In this document: positions 15,556 through 24,883 of the stretch, piece after piece
Position numbering within the stretch: position 1 is the first letter of the stretch
Layout: every line of letters begins with the position of its first letter
Assembly: GCF_000298315.2 (NCBI RefSeq)
Contig: NZ_AEYE02000015.1
Location: forward strand, 186,001 to 250,000
Length of the DNA stretch: 64,000 bases
DNA from: Rhizobium grahamii CCGE 502
GTDB lineage: Bacteria > Pseudomonadota > Alphaproteobacteria > Rhizobiales > Rhizobiaceae
Direction: 5' to 3'
Notes under the pieces: model-generated
Seen by the model: the letters and a program-made list of their open reading frames with translations, nothing else
What the model was told of the DNA's origin: nothing
The model's database searches: none
Program-made: the position numbers and the translations under genes

Positions 15556-16188
15556 CTAGCGGGGCCGGCGAACCGCGCGGACTTTGCCGCTGTTGCCCCC
15601 GCCGCAAAATAGGCGATCACCGCCATCGGATTCCAGCCCCGACACCGTAAGGCCGGGCGGCATATCGAGGCGTTCCAGCACGCGCCCGCTCTTTGGTTCC
15701 AGGCGCCTGATATCACTCTCATCGCCTTCCCAAGTGGCGTGCCAGAGTTCGCCATCCACCCAGGTCACGCCGGTCACGAACCGGTTGGACTCGATGCTAC
15801 GAAGAACCGCGCCGGTCTCCGGATCGACCTGATGGATCTTTCGGCCGCGGTAGTCTCCAACCCAGAGCGTTCCTTCGGCCCAGGCGAGCCCGGAATCACC
15901 GCCGTTCGCCGGCGCCGGGATCGTCGTGAGCACCGCGCCGGTTTTCGGATCGATCTTCTGGATGCGATTTTCGGCAATCTGAAACAGGTAGCGTCCATCG
16001 AAGGCAGTGCCTGCATGGGCCGCCACGTCGATCGTCTGCACGAGCTCGCCGGCATCTGGATCGAAGGCATTCAGCCTATCGCCGGATGCAAACCACACAT
16101 GTCGCCCGTCATAGGTGACGCCGCCCACCTGGTTCACATCCGCAAAGGGACCATATTCGCGAAGGATTTCAGCTTTGGAGTGTTTCAT
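15556..16188 (-). CDS. Beta-propeller protein (YncE / glutamine-cyclotransferase-like)
   Basis: A 210-residue protein made of repeated four-strand blades, seen as recurring phrases such as RLNAFDPDAGELVQTID, RIQKIDPKTGAVLTTIP, KIHQVDPETGAVLRSIE and IRRLEPKSGRVLERLD, about 45 residues apart. No signal peptide, so probably cytoplasmic. Such propellers include YncE-like, virginiamycin-B-lyase-like and glutamine cyclotransferase-like proteins; function here is not known. It starts 9 nt after the stop of the regulator gene 16198-17418 and is almost certainly co-transcribed with it. Confidence 0.7.
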   Translation of the reverse strand: MKHSKAEILREYGPFADVNQVGGVTYDGRHVWFASGDRLNAFDPDAGELVQTIDVAAHAGTAFDGRYLFQIAENRIQKIDPKTGAVLTTIPAPANGGDSGLAWAEGTLWVGDYRGRKIHQVDPETGAVLRSIESNRFVTGVTWVDGELWHATWEGDESDIRRLEPKSGRVLERLDMPPGLTVSGLESDGGDRLFCGGGNSGKVRAVRRPR

Positions 16189-16197
16189 GGGCCTATC

Positions 16198-17418
16198 CTA
16201 GTCGTTGGGCAGTGGACCTGGGAGTAACAAAGTTGACGGGAATCCCGGCAGCGACGGGATCGTCCATCGACGTGCCGGTCCGCGTCCGAAGGATTGCACC
16301 TTGCCTTTTTCCGACAAGGTATCGAGTGCCCGCTGCACAGTGCGAGGGCTCGCACCGATCGCAATCGCCAGTGCCGAACTCGACCAGGCCTCGCCATCGG
16401 CCAGAAATGCGAGAATCTCACCGTGCTGCTCCTCGACGGGCGGCGCCAGAATGAGCACGTCTTGGCTGTGACGCGGCACAAATACGAAGCCGTCCCTCGT
16501 TGCATTGATATCCGCGACGCGATGAAGCTCGCCGCGCAACCGTCCGATTTCCACGCGCAGCCTGGCGCGATGCGATTCATCGGCTTCCTTTGCCCCGAAG
16601 GCTCGGGAGACAAGGGCGTTTCGCGATACGTCTCCCGGCCAACGTTCGGCCAACGCACGCGCCAGCGCGAACAAGACCGGACGCGTCGTCAGCGAAACCA
16701 GCATGTCCCCCTTGCGGACGACATAGCGACATGCGTCGACCACGAGCGCGTCCGTCGTCAGGACCGCCTCAACCTCTTCCAGCAGCAGGAACTGCTCCTT
16801 GTCTCGCCCGATCAACCGCGCCGCCGGCGTTTTCAGAACTTGCGATACGCTGTCGACTTCGGCGTCGAGAGCAGGAATTCCCGCTTCGCGCGCAGCGTTT
16901 TCCGCCCGCTGCAGGGCCGCGCGTGCAGCGCCGGTGCGAAGGCGGCGAATGGCAATCCCTCCAACGACCAGTTCGTGAGTGGTCCGCAGCGGAGGTGGAA
17001 ACGGTGTCGGATCGACGCCCGCAAGCAGCTGTTCGGCCTGGTCGAGATGCCCGACCAGGAGCAATCGCCTTGCTTCGAGATGTCGCGCGTGGGCGGCGTT
17101 CAATCGGTCGCCATGCGCTTCGAGCACCTCGCGCGCAGCGGTGAGCGTTTTGGCCGGCCAGGTCAGATCACGCGAGACCAGGGCAATTTCCGCCTCGGCG
17201 ACGACACAGCGCGCTCGCGGAACCGGTTCCCTTGATCCGAACGAACGCGCAGCCGCCTTCAGCAGAATTTTCGCCCTCACGAGATCGCCGAGCTGTGCCA
17301 TTGCGATGCCACGAAGCGCGAGCGCCGGCGCATCGTTGCGCAGCGCAACCCTTTTCAAGGCGCCGAGAAGATCGCCGGTCGCGAGCAGCCTCGCCGCAGC
17401 GACGATCATTGAGTCCAT
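16198..17418 (-). CDS. Winged-helix regulator with TPR-like helical N-terminus
   Basis: A 406-residue protein starting at the ATG at 17418 (GACGGGA upstream). Residues 1-200 are alanine-rich helical repeats resembling tetratricopeptides (for example AQLGDLVRAKILLKAAARSFG and HLEARRLLLVGHLDQAEQLLAG). Residues 225-320 look like a winged-helix domain of the OmpR-C/BTAD type (RPVLFALARALAERWPGDVSR, then ARLRVEIGRLRGELHRVADI). The C-terminal 70 residues contain a second small HTH (SSALAIAIGASPRTVQRALDTL). It is probably a transcription factor with a protein or ligand-binding repeat domain. It is divergent from the DUF899 gene and followed by the propeller gene. Confidence 0.68.
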   Translation of the reverse strand: MDSMIVAAARLLATGDLLGALKRVALRNDAPALALRGIAMAQLGDLVRAKILLKAAARSFGSREPVPRARCVVAEAEIALVSRDLTWPAKTLTAAREVLEAHGDRLNAAHARHLEARRLLLVGHLDQAEQLLAGVDPTPFPPPLRTTHELVVGGIAIRRLRTGAARAALQRAENAAREAGIPALDAEVDSVSQVLKTPAARLIGRDKEQFLLLEEVEAVLTTDALVVDACRYVVRKGDMLVSLTTRPVLFALARALAERWPGDVSRNALVSRAFGAKEADESHRARLRVEIGRLRGELHRVADINATRDGFVFVPRHSQDVLILAPPVEEQHGEILAFLADGEAWSSSALAIAIGASPRTVQRALDTLSEKGKVQSFGRGPARRWTIPSLPGFPSTLLLPGPLPND

Positions 17419-17540
17419 TGAAATCCCGTCAAACTTGTAACTCCCACCTTCTCCCGCTCCGGCTCTAGTCTGTTCCCGACCAGCAAAGCAGCCGCTCGAG
17501 GCGGCGATGCTACGCAACACACAGCAAAAGGAGAAGTAGG

Positions 17541-18338
17541 ATGACGATGCATAAAACAGGCTCACGCGAAGAATGGCTTGCGGCCCGGCTCGATCTGCTG
17601 GGTGAAGAAAAAGAGCTGACGCGACGCAGTGACATGCTGGCACAACGCCGCCAGGAGCTCCCGTGGGTGCGGATCGACAAGGAGTACCGGTTCGAGACCG
17701 CCAACGGCAGCGCTTCGCTGTTCGACCTCTTCAAGGGTCGTTCGCAGCTGCTGATCTATCACTTCATGTTCGGCCCCGACTACACCGCCGGATGCCCGTC
17801 CTGCTCTTCGATCGCAGATGGCTACAACGGCGTCGTCGTCCATCTCGAAAACCATGACGTGGCCTTCACCGCCGTCTCACGGGCTCCGTTCCCGAAGCTA
17901 CAGGCTTTCAAGCAGCGGATGGGATGGACGTTCGACTGGGCTTCCTCTTTCGGCAGCGATTTCAACCTCGACTTCAGCGTCTTGTTCAGCGAACAACAAC
18001 AGCGCGAAGGCGGGATCGAATATAACTACCGCCGTGAACCACCTGCCCGGGTGCCACTCGAAGGTCAAACCGTGCAGGAATGGAAACTGCGCGGCGCCGA
18101 GAGCCCCGTCGCACAGATCGCCTCGATGACGGGAACCGACGTTGCCACCTACACGCGCGATCGGCCCGGCCTTAGTGCTTTCGTTCTTGAGGATGGCGTT
18201 GTCTATCACACCTACTCCAGCTACGCCCGCGGGCTGGACGGCATTTGGGGTGTATATCAGTTGCTCGACCGGGCACCCAGGGGCCGCAATGAGGATGGCA
18301 TCTGGTGGCGTCGTCATGACGAGTATGGCCGGGGATGA
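17541..18338 (+). CDS. DUF899 family thioredoxin-fold protein
   Basis: A 265-residue member of DUF899, a thioredoxin-like family of unknown reaction. Family landmarks are EEWLAARLDLLGEEKELTR, the LPWVRIDKEYRFE strand, the LLIYHFMFGPDYTAGCPSCS segment with a C-x2-C pair in the place of a thioredoxin active site, and the C-terminal YARGLDGIWGVYQLLDRAPRGRNE. AAAAGGAGAAG lies upstream of the ATG. Divergent from the winged-helix regulator, which may control it; its stop overlaps the start of the small membrane-protein gene. Confidence 0.88.
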   Translation: MTMHKTGSREEWLAARLDLLGEEKELTRRSDMLAQRRQELPWVRIDKEYRFETANGSASLFDLFKGRSQLLIYHFMFGPDYTAGCPSCSSIADGYNGVVVHLENHDVAFTAVSRAPFPKLQAFKQRMGWTFDWASSFGSDFNLDFSVLFSEQQQREGGIEYNYRREPPARVPLEGQTVQEWKLRGAESPVAQIASMTGTDVATYTRDRPGLSAFVLEDGVVYHTYSSYARGLDGIWGVYQLLDRAPRGRNEDGIWWRRHDEYGRG

Positions 18339-18625
18339 CGTTCATGCGTTCCTACGACCAGACGAAGCGCAGCACACCGATCGAGGCCCCGACCGACACG
18401 GCAGCAAGCATCGCCGACTGGCTATGCCTGGGGGCTGCGCCCACCTTCGCCATCATGGCGATCGTCACCATGGCGAACAGTGGAGCAGAGATGATCTGCT
18501 CCGCCATGCCGGACGCCTTTCCGGTGGACGGCATGACGACCATGTACCTGCTGATGTGTGCTTTCCACCTTCCGCCATGGCTGCGGCTGATTTCCGGTCG
18601 CGCGGTCGGACCTGAGCACCCGTGA
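18335..18625 (+). CDS. Small membrane protein, hypothetical
   Basis: A 96-residue protein with two likely membrane helices (about 28-47, AAPTFAIMAIVTMANSG region, and about 66-84, MTTMYLLMCAFHLPPWLRLI). The ATG overlaps the TGA of the DUF899 gene (ATGA), which supports real, coupled translation. Five methionines and two cysteines lie near the membrane parts. I do not recognise a named family. Confidence 0.6.
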   Translation: MTFMRSYDQTKRSTPIEAPTDTAASIADWLCLGAAPTFAIMAIVTMANSGAEMICSAMPDAFPVDGMTTMYLLMCAFHLPPWLRLISGRAVGPEHP

Positions 18626-18747
18626 TCTCCGTGGTGCCAGAGCTGTCGCGAACGGCTGAGATCGCGGGGAAAGTGACTTGCATTGTTCCTTGCCCGCTCC
18701 ACCTTTAACACGCGACAAGCCCCAACCAGGCAACCGGGAGAACGTCC

Positions 18748-19626
18748 GTGCCAGAGAGTTCCACGATCTCAGCGGCCGCATCGGGTCAATTCTCGATCGG
18801 CAATGTCACCGTCAATCGCCTCGGCTTTGGCGCCATGCGCATCACGGGGGCCGGCATCTGGGGACCGCCGGCAGACAAGGCGGCGGCATTGGCAACTTTG
18901 CGTCGCCTGCCGGAGATCGGCGTCAATTTCATAGACACGGCCGATTCCTACGGCCCCGATGTTTCCGAAGAGCTTATCCGGGAAGCTTTGCATCCCTACA
19001 AAGGACTATTAATCGCGACGAAAGCCGGCCTGACCCGGGCAGGACCAGATATATGGACACCGAACGGGCGGCCGGACTATCTCATCGAGCGCGCGAAAGG
19101 CAGCTTGAAGAAGCTCGGTATCGACCGGATTGACCTTTGGCAACTGCACCGCATAGATCCGCGGGTTCCCGCCGGCGAGCAGTTCGGCGCAGTCAAGATG
19201 CTACTCGACCAGGGCCTCATTGCCCATGCCGGCCTCAGCGAAGTTTCAGTCGACGACATCAAGGCGGCCCGAAAGGTATTTCCTGTCGCGACCGTCCAGA
19301 ACCGCTACAACCTCGTCGATCGCGGTAGCGAAGACGTTCTTGACTACTGCGAACGCGAGGGCATCGGTTTCATTCCATGGTATCCGCTGGCGGCCGGCGA
19401 GCTTGCCCGCCCTGGCTCCATACTCGACAGGCTGGCCACCAAGTATGGTGCGACGCCAAGTCAGATCGCTCTAGCATGGGTGCTCAAGCGCAGCCGCGTG
19501 ATGTTGCCGATTCCCGGAACCTCGAAGGTGAAACACCTTGAGGAGAACGTTGCGGCTGCGAACATCACTCTCGATGGAGAGGATTTTGCTGCCCTCGACA
19601 AAGCTGCTCGCGAATCCGGCTCGTGA
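18748..19626 (+). CDS. Aldo/keto reductase
   Basis: NADPH-dependent oxidoreductase with a TIM barrel, 292 residues. The catalytic tetrad is visible: Asp and Tyr in DTADSYGP, Lys in IATKAGLT and His in LWQLHRID; the cofactor loop is near [16 protein letters not shown]. Start is a GTG at 18748 with GGGAG 9 nt upstream. The closest type seems to be the AKR group of general aldehyde reductases (YdbC/YajO-like). It is convergent with the LysR gene and has no obvious operon partner. Confidence 0.9.
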   Translation: MPESSTISAAASGQFSIGNVTVNRLGFGAMRITGAGIWGPPADKAAALATLRRLPEIGVNFIDTADSYGPDVSEELIREALHPYKGLLIATKAGLTRAGPDIWTPNGRPDYLIERAKGSLKKLGIDRIDLWQLHRIDPRVPAGEQFGAVKMLLDQGLIAHAGLSEVSVDDIKAARKVFPVATVQNRYNLVDRGSEDVLDYCEREGIGFIPWYPLAAGELARPGSILDRLATKYGATPSQIALAWVLKRSRVMLPIPGTSKVKHLEENVAAANITLDGEDFAALDKAARESGS

Positions 19627-19654
19627 ACGCGCGCACGGCCACAAATACGCTTTA

Positions 19655-20539
19655 TCAGACATCAACGGCCAGGTGATCAAAGAGGTCTCGTGCTTGGCTC
19701 GTCAACCAATCCGGCGACTGGCAGCATAGGACCAGGCGCCGGACAGCCCATGCGTCGGCAATGCGTACCTCGGATAGCGGCAATGATCTCCGAAATCGCT
19801 TTGCAGCCGTGCCGGGAATAATGCCTATGCCGGCCCCGCTGGAGGCAAGACGGCATATTCCTTCAAAGCTTCGCACCCGGAGGCGCATCTTCAACTTCGC
19901 ACCCAATCGTCTGGCTTGATCCTCGACGTGGCTTTGCAACGCGCCGTCCATGAGGCCGATAAAGTCTTCCTCCAGGACTTGGCGGAAGTTGATTTTCTTC
20001 TGTTCCGCAAGGTGCCACTGTTTGCTCGCAACGACCACCAGCCGGTCCGTGGCGAAATCGCGAAGGTGCAGGTCGCCTATTTCCACGGCATCGGAGAAGA
20101 TGCCGATTTCAGCGTGCCCGGCCGCAATCGCCCGCGCGATTTCAGCACTCTGTCGCTCCTTAAGATCGAGATCGATATTGGGATGTTTGACCAACCACGG
20201 CGCAAGCCGCACCGGAAGAAACTCCATGATCGCTGCAGTGTTGGCCAAAACCTGGATTGTCGCCCGCAGTCCCTTTGCGTGCTCGCTCAGTTCACCGCGC
20301 ATATGCGCCATTTGACGTTCGATCAGCCGCGCGTGATGGGCCAAGGCCTCTCCTGCCGGTGTCGGAGATACGCCTCTGCGTCCGCGCTCCAAGAGCAAGA
20401 CGCCGCAGACCGTCTCCATCGACCGCAAGCGCTCACTGGCCGCAGGAAGCGACAGGCCGACTTCCGCCGCGCCGCGCGTGATGTTGCCCGCCTCGGCAAC
20501 TGCGAGAAACAGGCGAAGATCGGTAAGGTCAAAGCGCAT
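19655..20539 (-). CDS. LysR-family transcriptional regulator
   Basis: A 294-residue LysR regulator: N-terminal HTH (LRLFLAVAEAGNITRGAAEVGLSLPAASERLRSME in two pieces, about 7-42) and an effector domain ending with LVLCCQSPDWLTSQARDL. It is divergent from the TauE/SafE gene with a 97-nt gap, a frequent pairing, so that transporter is its most likely target. Confidence 0.88.
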   Translation of the reverse strand: MRFDLTDLRLFLAVAEAGNITRGAAEVGLSLPAASERLRSMETVCGVLLLERGRRGVSPTPAGEALAHHARLIERQMAHMRGELSEHAKGLRATIQVLANTAAIMEFLPVRLAPWLVKHPNIDLDLKERQSAEIARAIAAGHAEIGIFSDAVEIGDLHLRDFATDRLVVVASKQWHLAEQKKINFRQVLEEDFIGLMDGALQSHVEDQARRLGAKLKMRLRVRSFEGICRLASSGAGIGIIPGTAAKRFRRSLPLSEVRIADAWAVRRLVLCCQSPDWLTSQARDLFDHLAVDV

Positions 20540-20636
20540 TCTAAAGGATTACACCAAGGCCAGCCTTCGGACCAGCCGAAGTCTGTGTTCCGGCAATCCG
20601 CATTGTGCGTGATGATCGATCTGCTATCCGCAACCG

Positions 20637-21383
20637 ATGGAAACGACACTTGCCTCCCTCCCGCTCGTCATCGTGATCTTCCTTGTTGCCGGGGTCGTCA
20701 AGGGGATCACGGGCATGGGCTTGCCAACGGTGGCGATGGGCCTGTTGGGGGCACTCGTCTCGCCGCTTGCCGCAGCCGCTTTGCTGGTGGTGCCCTCGCT
20801 GATCACGAATATCTGGCAATTGGCGGCAGGACCGAACGTTTTTCCCGTGACACGACGCCTCTGGCCAATGATGGCTGCGATTGCCGTGGCTACGACCGCT
20901 GGCAGCGCCTTCATAACCGGCGGGCACAGCAATGGGCCAACCGCCGCGCTCGGCGCGGTGCTCATGCTATACGCGATCTACACGCTCGTCGCCCAGCCGC
21001 TTAGCATCCCGGCATGGCAGGAGCGCTGGCTTTCTCCGGCAATCGGCCTTGTGACGGGCCTGGTCACTGGTGCAACAGGCGTCTTCGTCGTCCCAGCAGT
21101 CCCTTATCTGCAATCGCTTAATTTATCCCGAGACGATCTCATACAGGCTCTCGGACTGTCCTTCACCGTCTCGACGATTGCGCTTGCCTGCGGACTTGCT
21201 TGGCATGGAGAATACCCGGGGAGCGCCGTGATGACGTCCGCAATCGCTGTCATTCCTGCACTTGTCGGCATGATCGCCGGGCAAGCGATCCGCGCAAGAA
21301 TAAATCCCGCCATGTTCCGAACGGCGTTCCTCACCGGCCTGTTTCTGCTTGGGTTGGAAATGTTCCTGCGGGCTCTACTGTAG
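20637..21383 (+). CDS. TauE/SafE (TSUP) family anion exporter
   Basis: A 248-residue inner-membrane protein with seven to eight hydrophobic helices. The family's duplicated motif is visible as VVKGITGMGLPTVAMGLLG near residue 20 and GLVTGATGVFVVPAVPYLQ near residue 140. TSUP members move sulfite, sulfoacetate or other small organosulfur and carboxylate anions; the substrate here is unknown. Divergent from the LysR gene at 19655. Confidence 0.87.
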   Translation: METTLASLPLVIVIFLVAGVVKGITGMGLPTVAMGLLGALVSPLAAAALLVVPSLITNIWQLAAGPNVFPVTRRLWPMMAAIAVATTAGSAFITGGHSNGPTAALGAVLMLYAIYTLVAQPLSIPAWQERWLSPAIGLVTGLVTGATGVFVVPAVPYLQSLNLSRDDLIQALGLSFTVSTIALACGLAWHGEYPGSAVMTSAIAVIPALVGMIAGQAIRARINPAMFRTAFLTGLFLLGLEMFLRALL

Positions 21384-21521
21384 GACGACGGTGTGCAACG
21401 GCTGCTTTTCTATTGGGATTATTTACAGTTGCACGCTTCCGCCGGCTTTTTGTCATCAAGGCGTTTTGTCCAGATGGCACCGCTCTATCTCTCGCCAAAG
21501 GAATTGCATCCATCGACCATC

Positions 21522-23003
21522 ATGCGACCGATTGGAGACTGCCACTTGGGAACCGAGACCGAACTGAAGCTTGAGCTGAGTGCCGACGCAGCTGATACCT
21601 TGTTGGGATCCGGCTTGCTCGGCGAGCCCGTCTCCGTAGAGCCGCTGACTTCGATTTATTTTGACACTCCCGACCACCAGGTATGGCAAGGTGGCTATTC
21701 GCTAAGAATTCGAAGTGTCGGTGAAGCGCATATCCAAACGGTAAAGGCGACAGGCCCGAACAATGCGATCTTCGCGCGTTCCGAATGGGAAGCGCCGGTC
21801 ACCGGCAACACACCCGTGATCGATTACTCGACGCCATTGAAGGCAGAGCTTGATATCGACGCGACCGCCCCCATCCCACAGTTCTCTACATCCGTGAAGC
21901 GGCATCGGTGGAACGTCGATCAGGATGGAAGCAAGATTGAAGTCGCGTTGGACACCGGCTTGGTCGTCGCCGGCGACCGCCAGACGCAGATACGGGAATT
22001 GGAACTGGAGCTGAAGGATGGCAAGCCAAACGCCCTGTTTGTGCTTGCCCGCAGAATCGAGGCGATTGTCCCAATCCATTTCGGTGTCGCCTCAAAAGCA
22101 GAGAGAGGCTACCGTCTCCTCGGCGAGCAGACGACGGCGTACAAGGCCGAAGCCGTGCACCTCGATCGCGAGCTGCGAGTGTCCGCGTCGTTCCAGATCA
22201 TTGCCGAAGCGTGCCTCCGGCAATTCCGTCTGAACGAGTCAATTCTCCTCGACCGGGCAAACCCGTCGGCGCTTCATCAAGCCCGGGTATCCCTGAGGCG
22301 GCTGCGGTCCGCCTTCTCACTCTACAAGGCAGTCCTCGTTGATGCGGAATCGCGGCGGCTCAAGGACGAGCTGAAATGGCTGACCGGCGTTCTCGGAACG
22401 GCGCGCAACATAGATGTCTTGATTGCCAGGGCCGGAAGCAGCGACATCCGGGTCCGGCTGCTTGAGGCCCGCGATAGCGCCTATGACGATGTGCTGAATG
22501 CTCTCTACAGCTCGCGCGCCAAAGCCCTTATGCTCGACGTTAACGAGTGGCTCCGCTGTGGGGAATATCTCACGTTGTCGGAAACCACGGAGATCCGCAA
22601 CGGCCCGGTGGTCGATTTCGCGATCGAGACTCTCGACCGTCACCGCAAGAAGCTGAAGAAGCGCGGCAAGTCCCTCGTCGAGGCTGACGACGAGCACCGG
22701 CACGAAGCACGCAAGGCGGCGAAGAAGCTCAGATACGCGTGCGAGTTCTTGAGTTCATTGTTTACCAGCAAGCAGGCGGAGCGAAGGTACGCCAAGTTCA
22801 TCAAGTCGATGGAGGAACTGCAGGACGAACTCGGTCTCCTGAACGATATGGCGACGGCGCCGACTGTCGTTCACGAATTGGAGCTGGATTCGCATCCCGA
22901 CGCTGAACCCTTGGTCGCCGTTGGCAACCGCGAAAAATTGCTCAACGCTGCTCAGTCGTCCCTGGATGACCTGATGGAGCGGAAGAGATTCTGGCGGGGA
23001 TGA
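21522..23003 (+). CDS. CYTH-CHAD domain protein
   Basis: An N-terminal CYTH (triphosphate tunnel metalloenzyme) domain begins with the ETELKLELS strand; the CHAD domain in the second half has conserved histidines in SALHQARVSLRRLRSAFSLYK and DDEHRHEARKAAKKLRYACEFL. Such proteins bind or hydrolyse inorganic polyphosphate or triphosphate. I place the start at the ATG at 21522 (493 residues) because homology begins about 11 residues later, but there is no strong ribosome-binding site; ATG 21474 and GTG 21393 (which has AGGA nearby) are in-frame alternatives giving up to 536 residues. It follows the TSUP gene on the same strand. Confidence 0.85.
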   Translation: MRPIGDCHLGTETELKLELSADAADTLLGSGLLGEPVSVEPLTSIYFDTPDHQVWQGGYSLRIRSVGEAHIQTVKATGPNNAIFARSEWEAPVTGNTPVIDYSTPLKAELDIDATAPIPQFSTSVKRHRWNVDQDGSKIEVALDTGLVVAGDRQTQIRELELELKDGKPNALFVLARRIEAIVPIHFGVASKAERGYRLLGEQTTAYKAEAVHLDRELRVSASFQIIAEACLRQFRLNESILLDRANPSALHQARVSLRRLRSAFSLYKAVLVDAESRRLKDELKWLTGVLGTARNIDVLIARAGSSDIRVRLLEARDSAYDDVLNALYSSRAKALMLDVNEWLRCGEYLTLSETTEIRNGPVVDFAIETLDRHRKKLKKRGKSLVEADDEHRHEARKAAKKLRYACEFLSSLFTSKQAERRYAKFIKSMEELQDELGLLNDMATAPTVVHELELDSHPDAEPLVAVGNREKLLNAAQSSLDDLMERKRFWRG

Positions 23004-23204
23004 AGCACGCGACCCCTAACATGCAAGCCACTTGCCTCAAGCTGAAGCGGCTCGGCAACGGTGTCCGAGATTTCCTACGTCAGATATGAGAACCGAAATA
23101 TAAGCGCTTTGCGGAATGCAGAACTTCGTGCAATCTCTGATATCAGTTCAGGTCGGTGAATCGGGGCCATTTGTGACCTGGACGCGAGAGGGGACAGGTT
23201 CATT

Positions 23205-23993
23205 ATGAGTAGCAGGATTTCGCTGATCGCATGCGCCGTTGCCGGTTTGGCATTTGTCACGCCTCTGCACGCCGCAGATCTCTTACCCGCCACGGCACCG
23301 CAGCCTCAGGCCGAACAACCGAACGGCTGGACGTTTTCTTTCGCTCCCTACTTCTGGGTGGCAGGTCTCGATGGCAAGACCCAGGTGTTCGGCCTTCCGA
23401 CCGTCGACATCAATCAGAGTTTCAGCGATATCCTGAAAGACCTCGACTTTGCGTTCATGGCAGCCGGCGACGCCCGCTATGACCGGTTCAGTATCTTCAC
23501 CGATATAATCTATGCTCGCATAACGACGGACGCCGCCACGCCACGCGGCGTTATCGCCGATGAGGTTGACCTCAAGTCAGTCACGTTCAGCTCGCTTTTG
23601 GGCGTTGGATACACCGTCTATGAGGATCCGAAGGCTCGTTTGGACGTGGTGGCGGGCGCCAGATACTGGCATGTCGAAACCACAATCTCCCTGAGCGGCG
23701 GCCTTATCGGCAACCTGTCACGGACCGACACCGGCAACTGGGTGGACGGGATCGTCGGCGTCAAAGGCAATTACGCTCTGACCGACACGGTCTATCTCAC
23801 CGGTTGGGGCATGATCGGCGCCGGCGGCGCCGATCTGGACTGGGACGTCCTTGCAGGCGTTGGGTACAAGTTCAATGACACGATCTCCGCAGTTGCCGGC
23901 TATCGCGCCCTCGGCGTCAACTACAGCAACGACGGCTTCACCTATGACACGATCGAGCATGGCCCGATCCTGGGAGCTGTCATCCGCTTCTGA
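23205..23993 (+). CDS. Outer-membrane beta-barrel protein
   Basis: A 262-residue exported protein: signal peptide ending PLHA-ADLL (about residue 23), then alternating amphipathic strands (for example WTFSFAPYFWVAGLDG, RYDRFSIFTDIIYARITTD, RLDVVAGARYWHVETTISL, ISAVAGYRALGVNY) and a C-terminal Phe (GAVIRF) as in barrel proteins recognised by BamA. It resembles rhizobial OMPs of the 25-30 kDa class. AGAGGGGACAGG lies upstream. No operon partner; convergent with the SDR gene. Confidence 0.8.
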   Translation: MSSRISLIACAVAGLAFVTPLHAADLLPATAPQPQAEQPNGWTFSFAPYFWVAGLDGKTQVFGLPTVDINQSFSDILKDLDFAFMAAGDARYDRFSIFTDIIYARITTDAATPRGVIADEVDLKSVTFSSLLGVGYTVYEDPKARLDVVAGARYWHVETTISLSGGLIGNLSRTDTGNWVDGIVGVKGNYALTDTVYLTGWGMIGAGGADLDWDVLAGVGYKFNDTISAVAGYRALGVNYSNDGFTYDTIEHGPILGAVIRF

Positions 23994-24004
23994 TCGAGGC
24001 TCCA

Positions 24005-24033
24005 GAGTGCGCTCGCTCAACGGCGGCGCACTC
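24005..24033. terminator. Bidirectional stem-loop between convergent genes
   Basis: GAGTGCGC (24005-24012) pairs perfectly with GCGCACTC (24026-24033), with a 13-nt loop, between the outer-membrane protein stop and the SDR stop. Confidence 0.5.
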
Positions 24034-24049
24034 GGTAGCCCTCTTGCCA

Positions 24050-24754
24050 TCACACCGAACGGGTTAGCCCACCGTCGACGCGAATGTTCTGCCCGGTCAT
24101 GTAGCCCGCCCCCGTCGAAGCCAGAAACGCAACGGTCGCGGCGATCTCCTCGCTCGTTCCATATCGCTTCATCGGAACACTGTCACGGCGCTCCTCCGTC
24201 GCCGGAAGACTGTCGATCCAGCCGGGAAGAATGTTGTTCATGCGGATGTTCTCGGCCGCATGTGTCTCGGCGAATATCTTGGTGAAGGATGCCAATCCGG
24301 CGCGGAACACAGCCGACGTCGGGAACATCGGGCTCGGCTCAAAGGTCCATGCCGTTGAAATGTTGATGATGGAGCCGCCCTTCTGCTTCTGCATGTGCGG
24401 CGTGACCAGCCGTGTCGCGCGGATGACGTTCAACAGGTAGACCTCCAGGCCCCGATGCCAATCGTCGTCCGATATTTCGAGAATGGCTGCTCGAGGACCG
24501 TGGCCGGCGCTGTTCACGAGCACGTCGATGCGTCCCCAGGTCGAGATCGCAAGGTCAACGAGCTTGCGCAGATCATCATTGGACTGGTTTGAGCCAGTCA
24601 CCCCGAGACCACCCAGTGTCTTCGCAAGCTCCTCTCCCTTGCCCGACGATGACAGGACCGCCACCTTAAATCCATCGGCTGCAAGACGCGTCGCCGCGGC
24701 GGCGCCCATTCCGCTGCCGCCTGCCGTAATCACCGCTACCTTTTCTACTGACAT
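24050..24754 (-). CDS. Short-chain dehydrogenase/reductase, atypical active site
   Basis: A 234-residue SDR. The Rossmann motif is VITAGGSGMGAAAATRLA (TGxxxGxG type, with AGGSGMG), the NAG motif is NSAGHGP, and the C-terminus VAFLASTGAGYMTGQNIRVDGGLTRSV is classical. The catalytic YxxxK is missing: where YSASKAGL is expected the sequence reads SAVFRAGL, so Tyr is replaced by Ser and Lys by Arg. The Ser is retained in ISTAW. It may use another chemistry or be non-catalytic. ATG at 24754 was chosen because SDR homology starts there and GAGGAGAGT lies upstream. Divergent from the frameshifted LysR gene. Confidence 0.85.
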   Translation of the reverse strand: MSVEKVAVITAGGSGMGAAAATRLAADGFKVAVLSSSGKGEELAKTLGGLGVTGSNQSNDDLRKLVDLAISTWGRIDVLVNSAGHGPRAAILEISDDDWHRGLEVYLLNVIRATRLVTPHMQKQKGGSIINISTAWTFEPSPMFPTSAVFRAGLASFTKIFAETHAAENIRMNNILPGWIDSLPATEERRDSVPMKRYGTSEEIAATVAFLASTGAGYMTGQNIRVDGGLTRSV

Positions 24755-24883
24755 CAAACTCTCCTCTTTCAAAAAGATCGGCACCGATTGGCATCTTCTG
24801 TCACACACGTAAGCCGTGATATCATTCCGGCATCGGCTACGCGAACCAATTCCCCTCTCATCAAGCAGTAGAAAAACTATCGA

